A DNA stretch of 64,000 nucleotides from Argentina anserina (Eukaryota > Streptophyta > Magnoliopsida > Rosales > Rosaceae): positions 19,034,001 through 19,098,000 of the forward strand of contig NC_065873.1 in the NCBI RefSeq assembly GCF_933775445.1, read 5' to 3'. The position numbers and the translations under genes are program-made. Shown here in pieces: positions 45,336-55,919 of this stretch (position 1 is the stretch's first letter; each line of letters opens with the position of its first letter). The notes under the pieces were generated by a model. That model ran no database searches. It had not been told where the DNA came from and saw nothing but the letters and a program-made list of their open reading frames with translations.

Positions 45336-48099
45336 CATACACAAGTTTAAATATTAATATAAAAAAATTAGTTTTATATATTAAAATATTGTTTAATATA
45401 CATACAAGAAACTTAATACAAATGACCAACTAACTCATTATATCATTTTAATCATAAACCATCAATAATATATGTTGCTTCTACATTGATCATGCTACCC
45501 ATGCTAATAAATATCAATAATATGCTTACACACGGCTTCATTGGATGACAGAGCTTACTTGCCAAATAGAGATTGAATGTCACAATTGAGTTTATGTGAC
45601 CACCTGACCAATATCATAAACAAAGCAACATTTAGTCCAATATGAAAGACATAGTTACAAATAGAACATGATTTAGTCAAAGATGCATATATGGAAGTAA
45701 TGGAACAAGTAAATTAGCATAAACTAACTTAAACTCCAGTTTTGACAAGCCCATTAGCTAAATTTATACCTTTTTCTCAATATATTTTAGCTATTTCATA
45801 TGTAGAAGGCATAACATGTATCTGACATTACCTTGTAAAGTGATTGTAAAAAAAGGCTCATAAAAACACCAGTTATTCGTTCGCTACAGAGGAGCTGGAA
45901 AAGTAAACAAGCAATTTGATCACTAACAACTACTCATTTCCCACTTAACTAAGGATAATAATTATGTACTAACAATTTGACCTTTGTACTAGAAGAACAA
46001 TAACAAACATAATAAGAATGCCTTCGATCAAACTAGGGATCTCTGTACTGAATTATGTATTGACCAATATAATTGAAATCAACATCTCATTGGCCACCCA
46101 ACAACTTTAGTGGTCATTCAGACACAAGGAACAAAGATTAAAAAAAAATCCATAAGCCATAGTAGACATAGAATATGTGTATCAACATTGGGCCTAAACA
46201 TTCAAAGTGAGGAACAATTAAACAAAATGATTCAAATATATACAAACAAAAATAATAGATAGAGTACCTAGCAAGAAAATGCATTCTGAATAAGGGCACT
46301 AAGGGTCATAGGCATGCAAAAGTGATCATCTGAACCGTCTCACAAATTTCATATTTCACATGTAAAATATAAGCACATTAAATATAGACCAAAGTATGAT
46401 CTACCAGATAAGAAGAAAGTCTCTTGGCATCGCTACCGTAGAACACATAAGGAGCTACACTTCTAAGATGTCATGATCATTAGTATAAAAGCCGACGTGA
46501 CATAATGAAAATGGAACAAGAACAAATACAGAGAATCAGTACACATTACTATGGAGCTTTACATATCACATATTATAATCTCAATTTCCAAACTTTGCAT
46601 TTCTTATCTCATAGTGAAGAAATTATTTTATAAAACTATCATCATCATCATGTTGGACCATGTTGCTTTTACCACATTAATACATGGTAGTGTATCTGGT
46701 TTTAGTGAACACTTAATAAGCAAGGGGCCGGGGCTGAAGATACAAACGAAGAGACTCCGCAATAATAAATTATGTGTACCTGAAAGAAAATTTTACAAGA
46801 GTATCACGTTGAGCAACCGGCAAAGGTGCAAATGAGCCTAATTAGAATTAATCATTGTGTCTTTTTCATATAATTGCTTAACATGTTAGCAGCTTAGAGC
46901 TCATTCATATAAACAAGAAAAAGCTTAGAGCTTAACATTTTAGCAGCTTAACTAGTAAGTAAGAAACATATTTCATTCAATATGTGCATCAGTGAAATTT
47001 GATTTGATGAAAATAATTGGCATATGGCAATGATCCTTCTTTCTTAGAAATGATCACACTTACTTCAAGGTTATCATAATATTCATCATTTAATTCTTGC
47101 TCAATAACATGCTACCATTTCTTAATAATCAACACTAATCACCATTCCACTCTCATTCTTAAATTCATTTGGGATATGGTGAAACTACGACAACTATATT
47201 TAATCGTTTAGTTTCGTTCACATTAATTCACTAAAACCATTTGAACATTTCGACTTGTAATATGATACTTTTGAAAAATCTACAAGTACCATAGTGACTT
47301 AATTAACATGACCAAATTCCCTTTCTCAAAAGATAGATCATGCATAGTAATCTTAACCAATATAAAATTCTTCAACCACAATCCACAATTTAATTCCATA
47401 TATGGCTTAACCTAGCCAATTCCAATTAAAAAAAGGCATGCAGAGAAAGCCTCATAACAATGGTTCATTGAACCGGAAACATTACGAGCACCAACATCAA
47501 TAATTGCCCACTGAACTATAAACCAAAACAGAAAATGTAATTCAACATTCCTCATTTCTTACGACATGTTTTAATAACAACCAACCTCATTCCCTTACAA
47601 AAGATCACTAACTGTTTTGCAAGATCAAAATTATCAAAACCTTTCAATTTCATCTTTTTCGGTTTTTGGTGATCAATTTCCCGTTGATGTTGTTTCACCA
47701 TAAGGTTATGTACCTAGCAAACATTAGATTTATCAACATCAATGCTTAATTGATTCTGTAATCCTTGAACATAATCCCTACTGCCCTTACCTCAATCCAT
47801 ATTTAATAGAAAGCAGTTATGCATTTCCTTCATGACCAGAAAGTGAGTTCTGACCACAAAACTTCCATAACCTCTTCAGACCCTCCAAAATTCAATTCCA
47901 ATCGATTCCAAATCAACATCTGATGCATCCATAAGTATAGAATTCACACAATAAGTTTTAACCGACAACTCAGAAACTAAGGAACTGGTTTGCTACCTCA
48001 AATGATTTCCAAAAACGCATAGTCAAGGGTTGTACACAACTCTAACTCCAAACCAGGTTGTTGCTCCTTCCCGAGTTCCATAGCTCTAGATTTCGTCCC
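45336..48099. other. AT-rich interior of the candidate element, nothing recognised
   Basis: No open frame with a domain and no recognised repeat. The 94-codon frame at 46551-46835 looks random. It may be part of a decayed retroelement whose LTR ends at 48933. Confidence 0.4.
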
Positions 48100-48933
48100 A
48101 AGCAAATCCAAAATTGAATTAGCTTATAAGTCGATCAAATTAATATAAGAATTTCACTAGAGCAATGAGAACGACTAGATGAATGATTTTCATACCCAAA
48201 ATAGTCGAATTGGTGACTAGAACAGAGATGCCACCTAGAAGCTTGGTGCTGTTCACCGCAGGCTCTTCTTCTACGGTTGTCGATCAGAGAAACCGAAACT
48301 AGGAAGGTGTTTCCGTAGTCGTGGTAATTCAAACAAGGATAGCGCGCTGGTGGGAGCTGACGAGACGACATAGATCGCCTCGGCTTGGGTGCTGGGTCGT
48401 TGGATTGCGAAGGGAGGAGTCCGAGTCAGAGGCTTGATAGGTCCTAATCGGAGAAACGCTTGATCAATTGGTGGTGATGGTGAGCTTGATCGGTGGCCAG
48501 AGCTGGCCCTATCGGCGTCAGCAGAGGGAAGCAATGAGAGAGAGCTCGGGGAGAAGGAAAAAGAAGAAAAGAAGTGTGTGGCCGAGTGAGGAAAGAGAAG
48601 AAAGGAGAAATTAGAAAGATTATGGTGTTATCAGAAAATTACAATCTTGCCCTTATAAAATCTTTAATCTAAATTCAATGCTTAAACTCGGCAGTTCATA
48701 ACTTCTACATACGGTACCCAAACTAGACATGTCACATGTCTACGAACTCAAGTCATCTATATCTTTAATGAAGGAAAGTTTTTCGGAACGTCGACAAATA
48801 AAAAGTCAATATTTGTTGACGCTAAGGTGAGAAGTCAAAGTGAAATGCTATTTTAATGATGTGACGAATTAAAATACTAACGTCCAAAATCTTTAAATTA
48901 AGAAAAATAATTTCTGGGGTACGGGGTGTTACA
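48100..48933 (-). mobile_element. Partial LTR on the minus strand (TGTAACACCCC end)
   Basis: On the minus strand an LTR-type start TGTAACACCCCGTACC begins at 48933. It continues through an AACTTTCCTTCA...GAGTTCG block similar to the two solo LTRs at 30647 and 55920, then a pyrimidine-rich leader and a GC-richer segment near 48135-48530. The other end and a matching target duplication (expected GTAGG) were not found, so the left boundary is approximate and the LTR may be truncated. Confidence 0.45.
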
Positions 48934-49072
48934 GTAGGTCAAAGCGTAGGGTTAAATTCGAATGGGGGTGGTGCCGATTTAGGAGGAGGGAAGAGAGCAA
49001 TGGTGTGACAAAGAGTACATGTAGGTCGAAGCTAAATTTTCAGCCTAGGACATTACATGTTATTCTGTAGCA

Positions 49073-49342
49073 ATGAGACATCACCGGTGGCGGTGACTAT
49101 GGTTGTGGAGCTTGTACTGAGGCCAAGGGTGCGACCTCATTTGAGGCTGTGTGGCAATAAACTATAGCAACTCATCATGGAGGTTGGCCTCGCCAGCTTC
49201 GGCGCATATGAGACATCACCGGTGGCGGTGACTATGGTTGTGGAGCTTGTACTGTGGCCAAGGGTGCGATCTCGTTTGAGGCTGTGAGGCAATAAACTAT
49301 AGCAACTCATAATGGAGGTTGGCCTCGCCAGCTTCGGCGCAT
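49073..49342. repeat. 135-bp tandem duplication
   Basis: Two adjacent copies (49073-49207 and 49208-49342) differ at only a handful of positions. Both begin ATGAGACATCACCGGTGG and contain GGTTGTGGAGCTTGTACTG. The high similarity points to a recent duplication. Confidence 0.9.
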
Positions 49343-49410
49343 TGGTTGCTAGCAGATGTCATGGAGGTCGAACTCATCCATGAGTTTCGTGGTGGTGGAG
49401 GTGAATTGTA

Positions 49411-49413
<3 letters not shown>

Positions 49414-49473
<60 letters not shown>

Positions 49474-49489
49474 TGTGTGTGTGTGTGTG
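49414..49489. repeat. (GA)n-(GT)n compound microsatellite
   Basis: A GA run of about 28 units passes directly into a GT run of about 9 units. It is likely to be polymorphic in length. Confidence 0.97.
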
Positions 49490-49589
49490 GCAGAATAGAG
49501 AGAGGCCAAGAAATAAAGGGTCTTAGGGTTATATATATGTTGATTTTTTTTATATTTTTAAATTTTTTTAATGATTAGGGTTTCTAATA

Positions 49590-50250
49590 ATATTGTGTGT
49601 CTTTCAAAACCATTGTTACTATTGTCCAACAATAATTGTCACAAACAATCTTAGACAATGCTTTATAAATAAGAAGAACCATTGTCCATGATCCTGTTTC
49701 GGACAATAGGTAGCTACAAAACCATTGTCAGACCCACCCAAATTGGACAATGGTAATGGTGCACATGCAATTGTCTAAATAGCGGTTATCGGCATCGTAT
49801 CGGTTTTGTAAAATAAAGATATAACGGGGATATATCGAGATATATCAGATTATATTGGATTTATCGTTTTTGCTAATTTTTAATTAAATTTAATATATGC
49901 ATCAAAATATACCAAATAAACTTGAGAAATTAAAACTTATAGAAGTAAATGTACTAAATAAACTTCATAAAAAATATTTGATTGTTTTGACAATTAAAAT
50001 AGATAAATAGTATTAATTAATAACAAATAGAGGTGATCATTTATCATAAACTCTCTTGTCATCGAATGCTATCGACGAAACTTTCATTTTTTCTTTAAAA
50101 AAATTAAAAAAAGCACCGATATATCAGGTCAAACTGATTGACTGAAAGTATCAGACAATGGTATCGAAATAAGCATTGTCTGAAATTTCGGTAATGACAA
50201 TGGTTATTCGTTGTCCATTGTCCTAGATATTTCAGACAATGGCTTTACAT
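49590..50250. repeat. Cluster of CATTGTC / GACAATG motifs, right copy, interrupted
   Basis: The same motif family as at 44985-45335 (for example near 49612, 49655, 49681, 49715, 49733, 50157, 50175, 50204 and 50238). It is split by an AT-rich segment rich in GATATAT (about 49790-50150) that may be a separate insertion. Confidence 0.5.
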
Positions 50251-50550
50251 GTGCACAATTTCTAAATATCCTGATATATCTTTGATAGATCCCCGATATT
50301 AAAAAAATAATACGATAAGTTGTTTATCGGTCTATTATATCGGTTAACCCGAAAAATCAAGTAAGATTCAGATATAAAATTAAAAAAGCAAAAATGTGAA
50401 AAAGAAAATAATTTCCGTGATTAAAAAGTAAAACAAAAAACAAAAAACATAAATTCTAATATGATGATGTGTATACCATATTAGCTACCACACATAAGAT
50501 GGTCTTTGAGTGGTTCACTAAAAAGACGGTCTATTTAGCATTAATTACTA

Positions 50551-51918
50551 AAAAAGTGGTTCACTATAAGGAGATGAAATCTGATATAGTTTGTTGAGAT
50601 TAGTACAGAGCAAGATCGGAATATGAAGTGAAGACACATTATGAAATCTAATGATGTTAACACTAGCTAGTAAACGCAAGATTTAACTTAAATTTAAGAA
50701 AAAAAATTATAAATCATGATCCGCTTACTACACTGTATTCTCGACTAAAGGTACAGGCGTCCGACCAGTTAATTAGTCAGTTACATATTACATGGCCCTT
50801 GTAGGATATAGATTACTTGTACTGTGACAGGATTCTTGTGGAAGAAGGCGCCTCACCAACTCAGATTCCGATCCACAAAGCCGTTCCCTTGCATGCTTCA
50901 GATATATGATTTTGATAATGCGCGCATCTAGTCGTTCGTTTATTTGATAAGTAGGAATTGATCGATTAGATTAATGTATGGGTTTTTTTTTTATATGAAG
51001 CAGAAGGCATATGACCAGATGATTCAGAGTAATTAGATGGTTCTGTAAAACCTAGCTAGCTTATCTGAAAAACCGAGGTTGATGAACATGCATGATCGAT
51101 CGAAGGCATATCAAACGGTATTGAACTACTTACTGTTAATGGATGAATGGCATGACGTACCAGACATAACTTGGTGCCAACAGACATATGGTTACGTTCA
51201 GAATAGATCATCTATGAGTGCTCCGATCGACATGGGAGCTGGCTAACCACAAACCCTGAACCTAGAAGGGACCAGGATCCTCTTCTAAGCTTATTCTCTC
51301 CTAACCTACCTAAGCTTTTACAGAGATTGCGACACCTGGCATTTTACATATCTAATGGTCCATATCTTCACCAACTAGAAAAATTGCTGATTTTACAATT
51401 TGACCCTCCATATATACTCTCTCACTCTGTATGTTCATCTTCTTTCTCATTTCCCAGATCAGAGTCAACACTCTTACTCTTCATAATTATACTCAAAACT
51501 GAAAGACCAGGAAATTGGAGCTCCGAATTGCAAGAGCACGAGGTTAGAGCTCCGGCCGCAAATCCCGTCGTGGAAGGGATGCAACGCCAAAATTTAATTC
51601 CTTAATTAATCAATCAATGGAATATGTGAACTCATTGAGTTGGGCATTTGGAAAGGAAGTAAGGAAAATGAAAGCTCTCAGTGAAAAGGAAGGAAACGAA
51701 TAGAAGAGATAGCTAAGGAAGAAAAAGAGAACTAAACTGATAAGAGGGATTTTAGGCCATTAGATCCATATTTGGAGACGTGTCACAGTTGGAATGAAAG
51801 CTTAGGTAGCTTAGGTGGATAAGTAGCTTAGGAGAGGATCTGAGTCCACCTAGAAGTACCAACTCGAGTTCAACCTCTTCATATATGCTTTTTATAGTGT
51901 ACAGGTTGAACTTGTAAC
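50551..51918. other. Intergenic, nothing recognised
   Basis: No gene recognised. The frame at 51327-51605 lacks a domain. GC content is slightly higher near 51500-51600. I checked for obvious conserved miRNA sequences by eye and saw none. Confidence 0.4.
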
Positions 51919-51927
51919 ACCCATTAT

Positions 51928-52995
51928 GAGTTTTTTTCACCAACAGTCCCTCAACTCTGGTGTACCTACCAATGTGATACCTCAACTCTTAATCGTACCA
52001 ATGTGATACCCAGACTCTAGTATTGCTATCATTGAAGTACTTCCGTCAGTTTTTTTCAACTTTTCCGTTATCTTGGTGACGTGGCAGGTACGTGAGGCCC
52101 ACAAAGAGGGTTAAAAGACAAAATTAACCTCATCTGAGAGGAGCAATGTTTTTCCCGCCCTTTACCTTGAGAAAGACACCCAACAATTCCAATTTTGGCG
52201 CCAATTTTCACTCCATACTCCTTAATTTGTGTCTAATATCTAAACTAAAGAACTACCGCCAACCAGTCGACCACAATCTGATAAAACCTATATCAATCTC
52301 ATTTTCTATTTTTACCCTAGCACTTGTTAAACTAACAGAATAAATATATAAATTTATATGGAACATCTCATTTCCACAATCTCATAAGAATATAGAAACA
52401 CATAACTTAACGAAATTCAACTACATGTACCATTAGTTCTTACAAGCAAAAATCATGGCAGATCAACATAAAAGGTGGCAACTAATGGTACTTAAACATG
52501 TATTTGAATTTCGTTAAGTTATGTGTTTTTATATTCTTATGAGATTGTGGAAATGAGATGTTCCATATAAATTTATATATTTATTATGTTAGTTTAACAA
52601 GTGCTAGGGTAAAAATAGAAAATGAGATTGATCTAGGTTTTATCAGATTGTGGTCGACTGGTTGGCGGTAGTTCTTTAGTTTAGATAAGAGACACAAATT
52701 AAGGAGTAGAGAGGGAAAATTGGCGCCAAAATTGGAATTGTTGGGTGTCTTTCTCAAGGTAAAGGGCGGGAAAAACATTGCTCCTCTCAGATGAGGTTAA
52801 TTTTGTCTTTTAACCCTCTTTGTGGGCCTCACGTACCTGCCACGTCACCAAGATAACGGAAAAGTTTTAAAAACTAACGGAAGTACTTCAATGATAGCAA
52901 TACTAGAGTCTGGGTATCACATTGGTACGATTAAGAGTTGAGGTATCACATTGGTAGGTACACTAGAATTGAGGGACTGTTGGTGAAAAAAACTC
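51928..52995. mobile_element. Mutator-like MITE with very long TIRs, 9-bp target duplication
   Basis: 1,068 bp, almost entirely two arms of about 480 bp that are near-perfect inverted copies. The ends are GAGTTTTTTTCACCAACAGT and its complement, flanked by the perfect 9-bp duplication ACCCATTAT (51919-51927 and 52996-53004). A 9-bp duplication with long TIRs fits a Mutator-like element. The matching open frames at 52146-52343 (plus) and 52584-52778 (minus) are the same sequence read in both arms. No transposase is present. Confidence 0.92.
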
Positions 52996-53156
52996 ACCCA
53001 TTATTTTGAATAAACCTAGTCAGTATTCAATATACTAGTGCATGTGCTTCCCACTTCAGTTTACCTTTAAAAGAAAAAAAGGAAAAGAATTTATCTTGCC
53101 ATACATTTCTCTCCGGTTGGCATAGGTGGAGTGAAAAGAGAGAAAAACACAAACTA

Positions 53157-53624
53157 CAGTAAAACCTATGTAAATTAATACAGGACTGAGAAAATTTATT
53201 ATTTTAACGAGATATTAATATATCGATAAATTAATAATTTATTAATTTATTAAGGTATAATAAATATTTTCTTTCATATTTTCGAAGAAAAAAAGAGTTT
53301 TATATTTCGTTCATGCACCACATTGTTGAATTTATTACGGATACCATTTTTCAAAATATTATATTATCTGATGTATTGTATTATTTTATTTGATGATAAT
53401 TGAATCAGCAAAATTCTTCAATGAGATTCTTATAGAGGTATATAAATTAAGTCGTTATTAATTTATATATTTAATGGGCTTCATGTAAACTCTCAAAAGT
53501 CTATTATCTTATAAATTTAATGAAATATTAATTTAGCACGTTGGACCCGAGTTGAGACATATAAAAATTATTATTTTAACAAGGTTATTAATTAACCGAG
53601 TATTAATTTAACGAGGTTTTACTG
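53157..53624. mobile_element. Emigrant-like (pogo/mariner-type) MITE
   Basis: 468 bp with terminal inverted repeats CAGTAAAACCT / AGGTTTTACTG, a TA dinucleotide on each side, and a TTAATA-rich subterminal region. This matches the Emigrant family pattern of plants. No coding capacity. Confidence 0.8.
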
Positions 53625-55783
53625 TAGATAACTAAATAGCAGACGACATTTAAACTACAGTTATGTTGTACCTTAGGAAGAAAAACCCTCTTCCCTTAAA
53701 TTCCAGATTTCTTAGAGCTATCTTGGTTGTTAATGGGTGTTTTTATTGTTATTGGTGTTTGAAAAGACTGAAAGTTCAGCCATCATTCTCCCATTGTCAA
53801 GGTAAGGTTATAGAGTTGCAAACTTGATTCTTTTTGAATTCGGAACCCAATTTTTTCAGAACTTGGGATGCTATGCTTCTACAATTACTCTTTTATGTTT
53901 TAGATTCAGTTGGAAGTACTACTGTAGCATCTCCCCATGCATTCTGTTTTTATTATACGCACATCAAGTGTTTGATAAAAGTCATCAATGAGCTTAAGCT
54001 CAGTATTGTGGAGTTGTATAGGATCTATTTCGGTTTGAGACCTAATAAGCTATCATTTTCTAGATAAGCAAAAGGAGGAAAACCATTTGGAGGCAGCTGT
54101 TGAGCCTCATGACACAGCACATGCAAAAACCACCTGATAGGATTGAGGTAGGGAAAAAATTGGTTTCAAGCTAATGTGCTTTGTTTCTGAAAAGAAAGAA
54201 ATTATTGTGATTGAAAGATTTGGATCGAGCTCTTTTCCTTTGTGATTCACTAAACCCCTTGAAATCAATTGCATGTCTTTCTATCTTTTGATTTGGATCA
54301 AAAAGAGGCTACTCTGTTTAAGTTTTGAGATGTTAAAAATCAGCCTGGATTTTTTTATGCGATCCTAAGCTATGTCCCCTTATCATAAGTACATGCATTT
54401 ATCAATTGATACTATTTGAAAGCTTGTGAACTTTATTGCTTGTTAGAGTTTAAATTCAGTCCTGCATGTATTTCTTTTGAAAGTGTATTTCTTGTGGCCA
54501 AAAGTAAAGTGGTGAGAGCTTCTGTAAAGGGCACAATGACCCTAAGCTCAGTTGTAATGGGCACAATGACCCAATTTCCCCGGGGAAGCCCTTGTGTGGG
54601 CGGTTTGTAATGGTTACAAGTTATAAAGGATGGCCAGGTCTGCTAAATTACTTCCAAGCATTGATTTCTACAAAGAGACAGTTGATTTGTGTTGGAACTT
54701 AAGCATGCAGACTTACATTAAATGTTTGTTTCACTCTACATCGAATAGTTGTGCTTTGAGAACTTGTTAAGTTTTCTTTAAGCTTGAATTTAAAATGTCC
54801 ATTATGAGTTTTTTACATGGTTGTGTAAAAATGTTGATTACTGATTTTTCGACAGCTGCAATTACATGTTTTAAAACCCCCTACTGGGCATCGTTTATGC
54901 TCATCCCTTTTTCCTCACATTTTTAGGTGGTGGTTAGTTGATAGTTTGAAGTTGGAATTGCTCGATCTACCACCAGACTTGGTTAGAAGAGTGAGATCTT
55001 TTGGTGAGCTTTAGGCTGATTCAATTTCGCTATTAAGTGTATTTTTCTGTGTATAACTAGGATGTTAAGTACGCAGTACGGTAGCTACTCACATGGGCAA
55101 ATGGCAATGAATATCGTATTGGGGATGTATCATTCTTTTGTAATATTGTTGTAATCCCCAATACACTTTCTTTGTGTTCATATCCTAGTTAGCAAGTATA
55201 TGTACTTGTCTGATGGTGTTTCCCTCAAATATTAGTTTATGTGAATCCTTATTCAGAAAACTTGTCAAGTGAAGTCTATGTTATCCCTTATGTGTTATGT
55301 ATTCATTATATGATCTCATTCTTGAAACCTCTACTATATCAAGTTTTTGTTTCCAGGTTTTGATAAAATGATTAGACAACCAAAAGAAGCCACTCTTGAG
55401 TTTGAAACTTTAGTCTCGAAGTGAAAAGCAGATTTACTGTTTTTGTTCTGAAAATTACTGCTGTGCTCACTTTCTTATTTTCGTTACTCTACTTCCAGGC
55501 CTTCATTTGATCTGTATTTTTGATATATATATATCTTACCCGTCGACTATTGATCTGAGAATTTCCAGTTGATTTCATTGAACAATGAATGACCTGTGAT
55601 TTTTCAAAATTCAGCCTGCATTGAAACAGTTTCCAGACATTTTCAGTGAACCTCCTTACTTTCTGTTCATCTTTCAGGTTCCATTTGTTCTATTTGGCAT
55701 TTGTTCTTTTTGTATGTGAGTAGAAATCCCGATAGTCACTCTAAAACTGATTTCACATCATTTGGATTTAGTTGAAAGGTTAG
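53625..55783. other. Intergenic, small inverted and direct repeats only
   Basis: No gene recognised. Two nested inverted repeats occur: TAACTAGGAT (55054-55063) with its complement at 55182-55191, and GTATTGGGGAT (55116-55126) with its complement at 55154-55164. GGGCACAATGACCC is repeated near 54528 and 54558. Short frames at 53834-54067 and 54416-54610 show no domain. Confidence 0.45.
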
Positions 55784-55871
55784 TGTTCTTGCTTAATTGA
55801 TTCATACACGGATTACATTTGTTTATATAGACTAATCTAGCACTATTTCTAGCACTAACTACCACTAATTA

Positions 55872-55910
55872 CTCCGTGATTCACGGAGGGAATCACGGGC
55901 CGTGATTCCC
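55872..55910. repeat. Two abutting palindromes in the copia LTR
   Basis: CTCCGTGATTCACGGAG (55872-55888) is an inverted repeat of 8-bp arms with a 1-nt centre. It directly abuts a second palindrome of 11-bp arms at 55888-55910 (arm GGGAATCACGG). Both share the core CGTGATTC. They lie upstream of the LTR TATA box on the minus strand, where enhancer or factor-binding repeats are expected. Confidence 0.85.
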
Positions 55911-55919
55911 GGCCTAATT

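Larger units (their letters stand above)
43447..50550. mobile_element. Candidate 7.1-kb inverted-repeat element with about 165-bp TIRs
   Basis: The left segment 43447-43612 is similar to the reverse complement of 50383-50550 along its whole length. Shared landmarks include CTAAAT, CTTTTTAGT, AACCACT, CATCTTATGT-like, CATATTAGAATTT and TTTTCACATTTTTG. The interior holds CATTGTC-rich clusters, part of an LTR on the minus strand, and a 135-bp duplication. I found no transposase and no convincing target duplication. Two separate MITEs of one family in opposite orientation are the main alternative. Confidence 0.45.
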
